DNA of 64,000 nt. It comes from Pseudomonas putida (lineage in GTDB: Bacteria > Pseudomonadota > Gammaproteobacteria > Pseudomonadales > Pseudomonadaceae). Both the position numbers and the translations under genes were made by a program. The stretch is taken from the NCBI RefSeq assembly GCF_009883635.2, contig NZ_CP026115.2, positions 4,402,001 to 4,466,000 on the forward strand, in the 5' to 3' direction. How positions within the stretch are numbered: position 1 is the first letter of the stretch; every line of letters starts with the position of its first letter. This document shows positions 39,026 through 47,799 of this stretch, piece after piece. The notes under the pieces were generated by a model, which had not been told where the DNA came from, did not search any database, and worked only from the letters and a program-made list of their open reading frames with translations.

Positions 39026-39502
39026 TCAGCCGAGGCGGATGTTCAGGCTTTGTGCGTTTCCGGCACTCGCTGCGCGTAACAGTTGTTGGCGAGCGGTAGC
39101 GTTGACGCTGCCAAGCCAGCTGACGACCGTGTGGCTGCGGCCCAGGCGCAGCGCTTCGCAGGCCAGTTGCAGCGCGCTCTGATTGCCGCGGGGATGCAGC
39201 AGCAGGATCCGTTCGCGGTTAAGCCCGGCATCACGCAGCCAGGCCTGGGTCAGGCTGGCCGGTGGGGCGATCAGCGTCAGCCAGCGGGCTTCTTCCTCTT
39301 CGCTCAGTTCACGCAGCACCGGTGCCAACAGGCTCTGGCAGTGTTCGGTGGCGCCACGCAGGGACAGCTCGCTAAACAGCTCCGGATGGCTGCTCTTGCG
39401 TGCCTGCTCGCTGGCCTTCAGGCCTGGCAGTACCGGCTGGGCGAGGAACGCTTCGAACAGTGGAAGTTGGACCTGCTGATGTGCTTGGATGGACTGCTGC
39501 AT
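39026..39502 (-). CDS. sulA: SOS cell-division inhibitor SulA
   Basis: A 158-residue RecA-like-fold protein that blocks FtsZ assembly during DNA damage. Seen: the conserved core ARWLTLIAPPASLTQAWLRDAGLN and LGRSHTVVSWLG. The stop of lexA lies 13 bp upstream of its ATG, so it is the second gene of a lexA-sulA operon under the two LexA boxes at 40135-40169. E. coli SulA ends in a Lon-recognition tail; the tail here (AQSLNIRLG) is different. Confidence 0.9.
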   Translation of the reverse strand: MQQSIQAHQQVQLPLFEAFLAQPVLPGLKASEQARKSSHPELFSELSLRGATEHCQSLLAPVLRELSEEEEARWLTLIAPPASLTQAWLRDAGLNRERILLLHPRGNQSALQLACEALRLGRSHTVVSWLGSVNATARQQLLRAASAGNAQSLNIRLG

Positions 39503-39515
39503 GACGCCTCCTGGA

Positions 39516-40124
39516 TCAGCGGCGAATGACGCCGACACTCAAACCCTCGATCACCAGTTCCTGTTCTTTCAGGTCGACTTCGATGGGGGCGAACTCGGGG
39601 TTTTCGGCGATCAGCCAAACTTTGCTGCCTTCGCGCTTGAAGCGCTTGACGGTCACTTCATCGCCGATGCGGGCGACGACGATCTGGCCATTACGGGCCT
39701 CGCGGCAAGTGTGCACGGCAAGAAGGTCGCCGTCGAAGATGCCGACGTCCTTCATGCTCATGCCGTGCACGCGCAACAAATAGTCGGCTGGGGGGTGGAA
39801 GAAGGTCGGGTTGATGTTGCAGGATTGCTCGATGTGCTGCTCGGCGAGGATAGGGGCGCCAGCCGCTACGCGGCCGATGATCGGCAAGCCGTTTTCTTCG
39901 GGCTTGGCCTCGACGCCCGGGATGCGGATGCCGCGGGAAGCGCCCGGGGTCATTTCGATCGCGCCTTTACGGGCGAGGGCCTTGAGGTGCTCCTCGGCGG
40001 CGTTCGGCGACTTGAAGCCCAGCTCCTGAGCGATTTCCGCACGCGTCGGTGGGAAGCCGTTGTCTTCGAGGCAGCGTTTGATGAAGGCCAGGATCTCGGC
40101 TTGGCGTGGCGTCAGTTTCAACAT
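39516..40124 (-). CDS. lexA: SOS repressor LexA
   Basis: A 202-residue repressor-protease. N-terminal winged helix ([29 protein letters not shown]), an Ala-Gly cleavage site in [10 protein letters not shown], and the latent protease with the catalytic serine in [10 protein letters not shown] and lysine in DEVTVKRFK. It binds CTG-N10-CAG boxes, several of which are in this window, and is self-cleaved with RecA-ssDNA. This is the canonical LexA1 type rather than the divergent LexA2 of P. putida. Confidence 0.97.
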   Translation of the reverse strand: MLKLTPRQAEILAFIKRCLEDNGFPPTRAEIAQELGFKSPNAAEEHLKALARKGAIEMTPGASRGIRIPGVEAKPEENGLPIIGRVAAGAPILAEQHIEQSCNINPTFFHPPADYLLRVHGMSMKDVGIFDGDLLAVHTCREARNGQIVVARIGDEVTVKRFKREGSKVWLIAENPEFAPIEVDLKEQELVIEGLSVGVIRR

Positions 40125-40134
40125 GGCAGGCGCT

Positions 40135-40150
40135 CTGTCTTTTTATACAG
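40135..40150. promoter_or_regulatory. LexA box 1 of lexA-sulA (proximal)
   Basis: CTGTCTTTTTATACAG, CTG-N10-CAG, ending 10 bp before the lexA ATG (lexA runs leftward). Confidence 0.88.
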
Positions 40151-40153
40151 TGA

Positions 40154-40169
40154 CTGGAATTATATACAG
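40154..40169. promoter_or_regulatory. LexA box 2 of lexA-sulA (distal)
   Basis: CTGGAATTATATACAG, CTG-N10-CAG, separated from box 1 by 3 bp, so the two are nearly contiguous and on the same helix face within two turns. Double boxes give tight autoregulation. Confidence 0.88.
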
Positions 40170-40271
40170 TACTGGATGCGCTGCAAGCACAAAGCAACGG
40201 GAAATACGCAGGATGACGCTTGCAGCCTGCAGTCTGGCGCTTTTAAATGGCGACCGCCCAGTCACCGAGCC

Positions 40272-40300
40272 TTGACATGAGCAGGCCTGAAACGTATGTT
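40272..40300 (+). promoter_or_regulatory. Promoter of psrA
   Basis: TTGACA at 40272-40277, 17-bp spacer, TATGTT at 40295-40300. The -10 hexamer lies inside the first PsrA operator, as expected for autorepression. Confidence 0.78.
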
Positions 40301-40315
40301 TCAAACACCTGTTTG
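40289..40315. promoter_or_regulatory. Tandem PsrA operators
   Basis: Two perfect sites that share one base: GAAAC-GTAT-GTTTC (40289-40302) and CAAAC-ACCT-GTTTG (40302-40315). Both fit [GC]AAAC-N2-4-GTTT[GC]. They cover the -10 and the transcription start region of psrA. Confidence 0.85.
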
Positions 40316-40336
40316 TCTCTGTCTGGCGGAGTAGTG

Positions 40337-41044
40337 ATGGCCCAATCTGAAACCGTTGAACGCATCCTCGATGCTGCCGAGCAGCTGTTCGCGGAACGAG
40401 GCTTCGCGGAAACCTCATTGCGGCTGATCACCAGCAAGGCCGGGGTCAACCTCGCAGCGGTCAACTACCACTTCGGCTCGAAGAAGGCGCTGATCCAGGC
40501 GGTTTTCTCGCGCTTCCTCGGGCCATTCTGCGCCAGCCTCGAGCGCGAGCTGGAGCGGCGTCAGGCCAAGCCCGAGCAGAAACCCAGCCTCGAAGAGCTG
40601 CTGGAAATGCTGGTAGAGCAGGCACTGGTCGTGCAGCCGCGCAGCAACAACGACCTGTCGATCTTCATGCGCCTGCTGGGGCTGGCCTTCAGTCAGAGCC
40701 AGGGCCACTTGCGGCGCTATCTTGAGGACATGTACGGCAAGGTGTTCCGCCGCTACATGCTGCTGGTCAACGAAGCCGCACCGCGGATTCCGCCGCTGGA
40801 GCTGTTCTGGCGCGTGCATTTCATGCTCGGTGCCGCGGCGTTCAGCATGTCCGGGATCAAGGCGTTGCGCGCCATTGCCGAGACCGATTTCGGCATCAAC
40901 ACTTCGATCGAGCAGGTCATGCGCCTGATGGTACCGTTCCTGGCCGCCGGCATGCGTGCCGACACCGGTGTCACCGACAACGCCATGGCCAGCGCCCAGC
41001 TGCGCCCGCGCAGCAAGACTGGCGGCACCACCGCCAAGGCCTGA
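40337..41044 (+). CDS. psrA: TetR-family fatty-acid-responsive regulator PsrA
   Basis: A 235-residue regulator with an N-terminal TetR DNA-binding domain (RILDAAEQLFAERGF, then SKAGVNLAAVNYHFGSKKALI) and a C-terminal ligand domain. In Pseudomonas PsrA activates rpoS, represses itself and beta-oxidation genes, and is released by long-chain fatty acids. The context supports this: its own promoter has two overlapping operators, and fadBA is 9 kb upstream with a related site. The ATG at 40337 has GGCGGAG upstream. It is divergent from lexA. Confidence 0.94.
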   Translation: MAQSETVERILDAAEQLFAERGFAETSLRLITSKAGVNLAAVNYHFGSKKALIQAVFSRFLGPFCASLERELERRQAKPEQKPSLEELLEMLVEQALVVQPRSNNDLSIFMRLLGLAFSQSQGHLRRYLEDMYGKVFRRYMLLVNEAAPRIPPLELFWRVHFMLGAAAFSMSGIKALRAIAETDFGINTSIEQVMRLMVPFLAAGMRADTGVTDNAMASAQLRPRSKTGGTTAKA

Positions 41045-41084
41045 AGGCTGGGCGGGGCAGGGCGCTTCGGCTAAGCTAGTGCCC

Positions 41085-41609
41085 ATGCCTGACCTCGATT
41101 TCCTGCACATTTCCCTCGCCGACCAGCGCCTCTATGGCTTTGCCCAGGGCCAGCTGCGCGTGCGCGTTGCTGTGTCCACTGCGCGCAATGGCGCGGGTGA
41201 GCGCATCGGCTCGGGTTGCACGCCGCGCGGGCTGCACCAGGTGCGTGCACGGATTGGCGCAGGCTTGCCAGTCAATGCCGTGTTGCAAGGCCGGCGCTGG
41301 ACTGGCGAGGTCTGGTCGCCAGCGCTGCACGCGCAGCATCCCGGGCGTGACTGGATCCTGACCCGCATCCTCTGGCTCAGCGGTTGTGAGCCGGGCATCA
41401 ACCGTCTGGGCAGTGTCGACACCTTTCGCCGCTACATCTATCTGCACGGCACGCCAGACACGGAACCCTTGGGCGTGCCGCTGTCCCATGGCTGCATACG
41501 TTTGCGCAACACCGATCTGCTTGGCCTGTTCGAACGTGTTCCGGCACATTGCCCGGTGCGTATCGACGAGGCCGCCTGCCCCCAGTGGGCTTCACTGAAT
41601 TTGCAATGA
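41085..41609 (+). CDS. L,D-transpeptidase family protein (YkuD domain)
   Basis: A 174-residue protein with the YkuD fold: HGTPDTEPLGVPLSHGCIRLRN, containing the catalytic cysteine in SHGCIRL. No signal peptide or membrane anchor is visible in the first 40 residues (MPDLDFLHISLADQRLYGF), which is unusual for an enzyme that acts on periplasmic peptidoglycan. It is 40 bp after psrA and 10 bp before the first nagZ, so it is likely in one operon with nagZ and could act on cytoplasmic or recycled muropeptides (inference). Confidence 0.85.
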   Translation: MPDLDFLHISLADQRLYGFAQGQLRVRVAVSTARNGAGERIGSGCTPRGLHQVRARIGAGLPVNAVLQGRRWTGEVWSPALHAQHPGRDWILTRILWLSGCEPGINRLGSVDTFRRYIYLHGTPDTEPLGVPLSHGCIRLRNTDLLGLFERVPAHCPVRIDEAACPQWASLNLQ

Positions 41610-41619
41610 AGGATTGTCT

Positions 41620-42630
41620 ATGACCGCCAGCCTGCAAGGCTCCCTGATGGTGGATATCGCCGGTAAATGGCTGACTGCCGAAGATCGCCAGCTCCTGCGC
41701 CAGCCGGAAGTGGCCGGCCTGATCATCTTTGCCCGCAACATCGACAGCCCGCGCCAGGTGCGCGAGCTGTGTGCTTCGATCCGCGCCATCCGCCCCGAGC
41801 TGATCCTGGCGGTCGACCAGGAAGGGGGGCGGGTACAGCGCCTGCGCCAGGGCTTCGTGCGCCTGCCGGCGATGCGCGCCATCGCCGACAATGCCAATGC
41901 CGAGTACCTGGCCGAGCAGTGCGGCTGGCTGATGGCGACGGAAGTGCTGGCGGTCGGCCTCGACCTCAGCTTCGCTCCGGTGCTCGACCTCGACCACCAG
42001 CGCAGCGCGGTGGTAGGCAGCCGTGCCTTCGAAGGTAACCCTGAGCGTGCCACGCAGCTGGCCGGCGCGTTCATTCGTGGCATGAATGCAGCGGGCATGG
42101 CGGCCTGTGGCAAGCACTTCCCGGGGCATGGCTGGGCCGAGGCGGATTCGCACGTGGCGATTCCTACCGACGAACGCAGCCTCGATCAACTGCGCCAAGC
42201 GGACCTGGTGCCGTTCTCCCGCCTCAGCGGGCAACTGGCGGCGGTGATGCCGGCGCATGTCATCTACCCGCAGGTTGACAACCAGCCGGCCGGGTTCTCG
42301 CGGCGCTGGCTGCAGGACATCCTGCGTGGTGAGCTTGGTTTCGAGGGCGTGATCTTCAGTGACGATTTGTCGATGGCCGGTGCACAAGTTGTCGGTGACG
42401 CGGCTAGCCGTATCGAAGCCGCATTGAGCGCGGGTTGTGATATGGGGCTGGTGTGCAACGACCGAGCAGCTGCAGAGCTGGCCTTGAGTGCGGTACAGCG
42501 TCTCAAGGTCAGGCCGTCGCCAAGGGTTGCCAGCATGCGTGGTCAGGGCTTTGCGCGCACCGACTACCGTCAGCAGCCGCGTTGGCTGCACGCCCTGGGA
42601 GCGTTGCAGGACGCACAACTCGTCGATTGA
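41620..42630 (+). CDS. nagZ: Beta-N-acetylhexosaminidase NagZ, copy 1
   Basis: A 336-residue GH3 cytoplasmic enzyme that removes GlcNAc from 1,6-anhydroMurNAc-peptides during cell-wall recycling; its products control AmpC beta-lactamase induction in Pseudomonas. Seen: KHFPGHG at 165-171, the catalytic Asp176-His178 dyad in ADSHVAIPTDERS, and the nucleophile Asp248 in VIFSDDLSM. GAAGGAT precedes the ATG. The next gene is a close paralogue. Confidence 0.95.
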   Translation: MTASLQGSLMVDIAGKWLTAEDRQLLRQPEVAGLIIFARNIDSPRQVRELCASIRAIRPELILAVDQEGGRVQRLRQGFVRLPAMRAIADNANAEYLAEQCGWLMATEVLAVGLDLSFAPVLDLDHQRSAVVGSRAFEGNPERATQLAGAFIRGMNAAGMAACGKHFPGHGWAEADSHVAIPTDERSLDQLRQADLVPFSRLSGQLAAVMPAHVIYPQVDNQPAGFSRRWLQDILRGELGFEGVIFSDDLSMAGAQVVGDAASRIEAALSAGCDMGLVCNDRAAAELALSAVQRLKVRPSPRVASMRGQGFARTDYRQQPRWLHALGALQDAQLVD

Positions 42631-42804
42631 AGCGGGCTTCAGACTGACTACAAAAACAGCTTGATTGGGGTGGGCTGGTGAGGGATGGGCTGGGAACTGC
42701 TGCCCTGTGCCACCCTCCAGATCACGCAAAGGAGACTCGGGCAATGCACAGATGCCTGTGCTTTCCCGTAATGGGTAACTGGTCTCCTATTTGAGGTTTT
42801 TGTC

Positions 42805-43815
42805 ATGACAGTTTGTATGCAGGGCGCTTTGATGGTTGATATCGATGGCAAGCGGTTGACGCCTGAGGATCGACAGCTGCTGCGCCAGCCCGAAGTCGCG
42901 GGTCTGATCCTTTTTGCCCGCAACATCGAACACCCGCGCCAGGTGAGCGAATTGTGCCAGTCGGTGCGCGATATTCGCCCGGATTTGATCATTGCAGTCG
43001 ATCAGGAAGGTGGGCGGGTACAGCGTATCCGCAAGGGTTTCGTGAGGCTGCCGTCCATGGCGCAAATTGCCAGGAGCGACAATGCCGAGCGACTGGCCGA
43101 GCATTGTGGTTGGCTGATGGCGACAGAGGTGTTGGCCATCGGTATCGACATCAGTTTCGCTCCCGTGCTGGATCTGGACTATGGGCGAAGCGCTGTCATT
43201 GGAGAGCGTGCCTTTGGTCGTGACCCTGAACGTGTCGCAGTGCTGGCGGGCGCATTCATCCGTGGGATGAACGCTGCGGGCATGGCCGCGTGCGGCAAGC
43301 ATTTCCCCGGGCATGGTTGGGTCGAGGTCGATTCGCATGTAGCAATTCCGACGGATACCCGTAGTCTTGAAGAGCTGCGCGGGGCGGACTTGGTGCCATT
43401 CGCGCGGCTATCATGGCAGCTGGAGGCGATGATGCCTGCGCATATCATCTATTCAAAAGTCGACAATAAGCCGGCCGGGTTCTCGAAGCGTTGGATTCAA
43501 GAAATTCTCAGGGGGGAACTCGGTTTTGAAGGGCTGATCTTCACTGATGACCTGTCGATGAAAGGCGCTAGCGGGGTTGGCGACATCGCTGATCGCGTTG
43601 AGTCGGCATTCCGTGCGGGATGTGACGTGGGGCTGGTATGCAATGACCGAGCTTCGGCAGAGCTCGCTCTTGAGAAGGCGCAGTGCATGCAGGTCAAACC
43701 ATCGCCGCGCCTTGCCCGGATGCGCGGCTTCAGCTTTGCACGGACCGACTATCGCCAGCAGCCACGTTGGGTGGAGGCGTTGGGGGCATTGAGGGAGGCG
43801 CAATTGGTGGCTTGA
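42805..43815 (+). CDS. nagZ: Beta-N-acetylhexosaminidase NagZ, copy 2 (tandem paralogue)
   Basis: A 336-residue protein that aligns with copy 1 from end to end without gaps; by hand I count about 85 differences, so about 75% identity. KHFPGHG, the Asp-His dyad in VDSHVAIPTDTRS and the nucleophile in LIFTDDLSM are all kept, so it should be active. It starts 174 bp after copy 1 behind TTGAGG and has its own leader, which includes a small hairpin (GCACAG / CTGTGC near 42745). Codon usage is less GC-biased than copy 1 (more A/T third positions), hinting at a different history or expression level. Second copies of nagZ are unusual. Confidence 0.93.
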   Translation: MTVCMQGALMVDIDGKRLTPEDRQLLRQPEVAGLILFARNIEHPRQVSELCQSVRDIRPDLIIAVDQEGGRVQRIRKGFVRLPSMAQIARSDNAERLAEHCGWLMATEVLAIGIDISFAPVLDLDYGRSAVIGERAFGRDPERVAVLAGAFIRGMNAAGMAACGKHFPGHGWVEVDSHVAIPTDTRSLEELRGADLVPFARLSWQLEAMMPAHIIYSKVDNKPAGFSKRWIQEILRGELGFEGLIFTDDLSMKGASGVGDIADRVESAFRAGCDVGLVCNDRASAELALEKAQCMQVKPSPRLARMRGFSFARTDYRQQPRWVEALGALREAQLVA

Positions 43816-43820
43816 TCGCA

Positions 43821-43859
43821 ACCGGCCTCTTCGCGTCACACCGTCGTGAAGAGGCCGGT
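43821..43859. repeat. REP hairpin between nagZ copy 2 and the helicase gene
   Basis: ACCGGCCTCTTC at 43821-43832 and its perfect complement at 43848-43859, loop 15 bp. Same family as 30188-30234. Between convergent genes. Confidence 0.85.
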
Positions 43860-43874
43860 ACAGGGTAAACCTGC

Positions 43875-46800
43875 TTAGCGTCCACGCTTGCCTGGTAATG
43901 GAGCAAACAGCGCCTCGATCTCGTCATCCCCCAGCCGCCACTGCCCCGCCTGTCCACCATCGAGCAGGCTCGCCGCCAGCGCTGCCTTCTCCTGCTGCAG
44001 CGCCTGGATCTTCTCTTCCACCGTCCCCCGGGTAATCAGCTTGAACACAAACACCGGCTTGTCCTGGCCAATCCGGTAGGCGCGGTCGGTCGCCTGTTTC
44101 TCGCTGGCAGGGTTCCACCACGGGTCGAAGTGGATCACGGTATCCGCAGCGGTGAGGTTCAACCCCACACCCCCAGCCTTGAGGCTGATCAGGAACACTT
44201 CGCTGTCCCCCTGCTGGAACTGTTGCACCGGCGTGCGCCGGTCGCGGGTGTCACCGGTGAGCAGGCTGTAGCGGATCTTGCGCTTTTCCAGCTCCTGCTC
44301 GATCAGTGCCAGCATCGAGGTGAACTGCGAGAACAGCAGGACCCGGCGCCCCTCGCTGAGCAGCTCTTCGAGCATCTCCAACAGCGCGCCGAGCTTGCCC
44401 TTGTCGGCCTGGTTGCCCTTGGTCTCGACCCCTTTGACAAGACGCAGGTCGCAGCACACCTGGCGCAGCTTGAGCAGGGCGTCGAGGATAACGATCTGGC
44501 TGCGCGCCGCACCATTGCGGGCGATTTCGTCGCGGACCTTCTTGTCCATGGCCACGCGCACCGCTTCGTAGGTGTCGCGCTGGGCGTCGCTGAGCTCGAC
44601 CCAGTGGACCATTTCGGTCTTGGCCGGCAGCTCGGTGGCCACTTGTTCCTTGGTGCGGCGCAGCAGGAATGGGCGCACCCGGCTGACCAGGTGGGCCAGG
44701 CGCTCGGTGTCGGCGTGGCGTTCGATCGGGGTGCGGTAATCCTGGTTGAAGCGTTTCACGTCCCCCAGCCAGCCGGGCATGAGGAAGTGGAAGATCGACC
44801 ACAACTCACCCAGGTTGTTCTCCATTGGCGTGCCGGTCAGACACAGGCGCTGGTTGGCCTGCAGGTCGCAGACGGCGAGGGCGGCCTTGCTGGTGCTGCT
44901 CTTGATGTTCTGTGCCTCGTCCAGCACCAGCACATGCCAGGCTTGCGCGCGCAGGTGTTCCAGGTCGCGTGGTACCAGGGCATAGGTGCTGAGCACCAGG
45001 TCGTAATCGTGCAACTTGGCAAAGTGCTTGCTGCGACCTGGGCCGTGCAGGGCCAGTACGCGCAGATCGGGGGCGAAGCGTCGGGCTTCGTCGAGCCAGT
45101 TGGGCACCAGGCTGGTGGGCATCACCGCCAGTGCCGGAGCGGTCAGGCGCCCGGACTGTTTTTCCAGCAGCAGGTGAGCCAGGGCCTGAAGGGTCTTGCC
45201 CAGGCCCATGTCGTCGCCGAGGATGCCGCCGGTACCCATTTCGCGCAGAGCCTGCAGCCAGTTCAGGCCCTGCTGCTGGTAGGGCCGCAAGGTGGCGTTG
45301 AGCCCGTCCGGCACGTCGACCTGCAGGTCGCGGGCATCGCGCAGGCGCCGGCCGAGGTCGCGCACATGGGCGCCGCCTTCCCAGTGCAACGGCAGGTGCT
45401 CGATGTCGTTCAGGCGTGCGGCGTCGGCGCGGTCCATGCGCAGGGTCGGGCCAACCGCATCTTCGTGCAGATACAGCTCGCCGAGGGTGCCCATCACCGC
45501 CTTGATGCGGCCGTAGGGCAGGGCGACGCGCAAGGCCGGGCTGTCAAGGCGGCCGCGATTGAGGTCGATCAGCAGGTGCTCATCGTCGCTGCGCCGCGCC
45601 AGCTCGCTGGGGCGCAGCAGCTCAGGGTTGCTGCGCAGCAGTTGCAGCACGATCGGCAGCAGGCTGTGGCGCTGGCCTTCGACCACGATGCCCAGCTCCA
45701 GGTCGAACCATTCATGCCCGGGTGCTTCGTCGATGCTGGCGTACCAGTCGTCCACGTCCTGCAGGTTGAAGGCGAAGTCGCGGTGGATGTCGATGTCCCA
45801 GCCGGCTTCTCGCAAGCGTGGCAGGCCATCTCGGGCGAAGCGCAACCAGGCTTCGTCGTCGGGCAGCTGGAGCATCTCGCCAGCGCTGTCGGGCAGGGCC
45901 TTGCTCTGCCGGGTGGCGGGCTTGAAGCCGAGGTCGCGCAGCACCTTGCGCAGCGTCTGCTCGGCCTGGGGCTGGCGGCGGATGCGCTGGCTGGTGGTGT
46001 CGACCAGGCGGGTCAGTGGTTTGTCGTCGCTGCCGCTGGCGCGCAGGCCGTCATAGTCAAAGGCCAGGGCGGCGCGGTGCTGCATCTGCCGCTGCATGCG
46101 CCCGGTCTTGGGCATGTAGGCACTGAATTCGAGGCTGCCAAGGGTCAGGTGGGGCTTGGGTTGAATATGCTCGACCACTTCGCTGCGCACGCTTGTGGGG
46201 GTAGGGACCTGGCGATTCAGCGCGTTCAGCCGATGGCTCAGCGGGATGATCAGATGCTCTGGCACCGTAGGTGCACTTGCCAACTGGCTGGCAACAAAGG
46301 GATCCAGATCATGCAGCAGTTTGCCGGTAAGCCCCGTCTGGGTGTCAATGTAGTAGAGCGGGTCCAGTGGCAGTGCTGTGTCATGCACTTTGCCATCGTG
46401 CTGCCAGGCGCCGCGATAGCTGCCGTTGTCGAGCCTTACCCAACGAAATTCGGCTTGTAGTGCAGGGCCGGGGGACAATGGCGTTTGATGACCCCACATC
46501 AAGCGCCCGCTAGCCAGTGCGAATTCGTACAGCTCTGCGCCTTTTTTCCCCTCCAGCCTGGCAATGGGCAGACTGTAATCTTTGCCGAGGGCATCAATCA
46601 GCCTCAGGATGCGCAGGTCTTCATCCGTTACATAGCGCGGCGTGTAGTAAAGCAGTTCAGGCAGTGAGCCAGGGCGCCCCAGAGTCAACTGGCCATCGGC
46701 TTGTCGTGTGCCTTTGAAAACGCTGAGCATGCACCTGCCGTGCTCGTTACTGAGCAGGTAGTAGAGCGAGGGGCCTTTGCGCTTGGCGGGCTCTGAAGGC

Positions 46801-47216
46801 TCTGCCGTAACTTCCAGGGTCTCTACCCAATGGGCGAGCTCAGGGGGCAGGTCAAGTGACTGCTGTACGGCTTCCATAGGGGCGGGCGACGTTTCTTGAT
46901 CGCCCTCGGAGCAATCCGGACCCTGTTCCAGTAGATACAGAGCGGCTGCGCAATGCTTGCAGTTCTCTCCTACAGGGCAAGAGCACGTGCCTTCGCATTC
47001 CAGGCCATCCTCAGTCATGTCCAGAGTAATGCGCTGATAGTAAGTGCGGCCTGCCGAACCTTTGCATTGAGCACGGATCGTCATGTCAAGGATCGACACG
47101 ATCTCGCTTCTGTCTTCATCGGCATATTCCTGGCCGCGCCGCAGGGTCCTGCGATCAAACCCGATCTGCCAGCCTTTGTGTGCACGCACGAAGAACTGCG
47201 CATCGCTCTGGCTCAC
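43875..47216 (-). CDS. SWIM zinc finger / SNF2-family helicase
   Basis: A 1113-residue protein. An N-terminal SWIM zinc finger (CEGTCSCPVGENCKHC, around residues 74-90), a long middle region without recognised domains, and a C-terminal SNF2 ATPase: Walker A in DDMGLGKTLQ (around 670), the DEAQ box LVLDEAQNIKSS, LTGTPMENNLGELWSI, and the C-lobe motif QATDRAYRIGQDKPV. Bacterial SNF2 proteins of this build are RapA-like translocases of unknown target. It begins 1 bp after the stop of csiV in an mfd-csiV-helicase run, which suggests coordinated expression with transcription-coupled repair. Confidence 0.9.
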   Translation of the reverse strand: MSQSDAQFFVRAHKGWQIGFDRRTLRRGQEYADEDRSEIVSILDMTIRAQCKGSAGRTYYQRITLDMTEDGLECEGTCSCPVGENCKHCAAALYLLEQGPDCSEGDQETSPAPMEAVQQSLDLPPELAHWVETLEVTAEPSEPAKRKGPSLYYLLSNEHGRCMLSVFKGTRQADGQLTLGRPGSLPELLYYTPRYVTDEDLRILRLIDALGKDYSLPIARLEGKKGAELYEFALASGRLMWGHQTPLSPGPALQAEFRWVRLDNGSYRGAWQHDGKVHDTALPLDPLYYIDTQTGLTGKLLHDLDPFVASQLASAPTVPEHLIIPLSHRLNALNRQVPTPTSVRSEVVEHIQPKPHLTLGSLEFSAYMPKTGRMQRQMQHRAALAFDYDGLRASGSDDKPLTRLVDTTSQRIRRQPQAEQTLRKVLRDLGFKPATRQSKALPDSAGEMLQLPDDEAWLRFARDGLPRLREAGWDIDIHRDFAFNLQDVDDWYASIDEAPGHEWFDLELGIVVEGQRHSLLPIVLQLLRSNPELLRPSELARRSDDEHLLIDLNRGRLDSPALRVALPYGRIKAVMGTLGELYLHEDAVGPTLRMDRADAARLNDIEHLPLHWEGGAHVRDLGRRLRDARDLQVDVPDGLNATLRPYQQQGLNWLQALREMGTGGILGDDMGLGKTLQALAHLLLEKQSGRLTAPALAVMPTSLVPNWLDEARRFAPDLRVLALHGPGRSKHFAKLHDYDLVLSTYALVPRDLEHLRAQAWHVLVLDEAQNIKSSTSKAALAVCDLQANQRLCLTGTPMENNLGELWSIFHFLMPGWLGDVKRFNQDYRTPIERHADTERLAHLVSRVRPFLLRRTKEQVATELPAKTEMVHWVELSDAQRDTYEAVRVAMDKKVRDEIARNGAARSQIVILDALLKLRQVCCDLRLVKGVETKGNQADKGKLGALLEMLEELLSEGRRVLLFSQFTSMLALIEQELEKRKIRYSLLTGDTRDRRTPVQQFQQGDSEVFLISLKAGGVGLNLTAADTVIHFDPWWNPASEKQATDRAYRIGQDKPVFVFKLITRGTVEEKIQALQQEKAALAASLLDGGQAGQWRLGDDEIEALFAPLPGKRGR

Positions 47217-47217
47217 A

Positions 47218-47790
47218 TCACTGCTCCATCATCTCCGGGTCCATCACTGGCATCTTCGGCGTGCCCGGTGGCGTGACCTTCAGCAGCAGGGCCAGGTGGC
47301 CGCCATCAAGGAAGGTCAGCTGGCCGCCTTTCATGTTGCTGTTGCTCTGCTTGAACTGCTCGCTTTGCAGCACGTTACCGTTGCTGTCGAGCTGGTTGAC
47401 CCAGAAGCTGGCCTCTACGGCGATGAAGCGGCCGGCGGTGATGCCCAGGTTGCCCTCGATGGGGAAGTGGCCGAACTGCTCGTTGCCGGCGCCCAGGGCG
47501 ATGCGGCTGGTGTCGCTGCTGACCGGCTGCTGCCAGGCCTTGTGCAGCAGCACGGTGTAGTCGGCGGTGGCCTCCAGCCGGGTGGCCTCGTCCTGCAGGG
47601 CCAGTGGGCGCTCGGCGCCCTTGTCCAGGCGTGGGGCGCCCGCGCTCCAGTCTTCCGGGGCGAACGGGCTGGTGAAGGCGGGCACGCTGTTCTGCCGCAC
47701 CAGGATCATTTCCACCTGATACATCCCTTCGGCAAAGGCGGCCGGCGCAAACAGCGCGAGCAGCAGGGTCAGGCAACGGATGGCACGCAT
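47218..47790 (-). CDS. CsiV-family periplasmic protein
   Basis: A 190-residue secreted protein with a Sec signal (MRAIRCLTLLLALFAPAAFA, then EGMYQVEMILV). The mature part matches what I recall of the CsiV family (proposed peptidoglycan-binding protein): YQVEMILVRQ at the start and FWVNQLDSNGNVL later. It lies 9 bp after mfd and 1 bp before the helicase gene, so it is in the same transcription unit. Function in Pseudomonas is not established. Confidence 0.78.
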   Translation of the reverse strand: MRAIRCLTLLLALFAPAAFAEGMYQVEMILVRQNSVPAFTSPFAPEDWSAGAPRLDKGAERPLALQDEATRLEATADYTVLLHKAWQQPVSSDTSRIALGAGNEQFGHFPIEGNLGITAGRFIAVEASFWVNQLDSNGNVLQSEQFKQSNSNMKGGQLTFLDGGHLALLLKVTPPGTPKMPVMDPEMMEQ

Positions 47791-47799
47791 GGATCTTCC

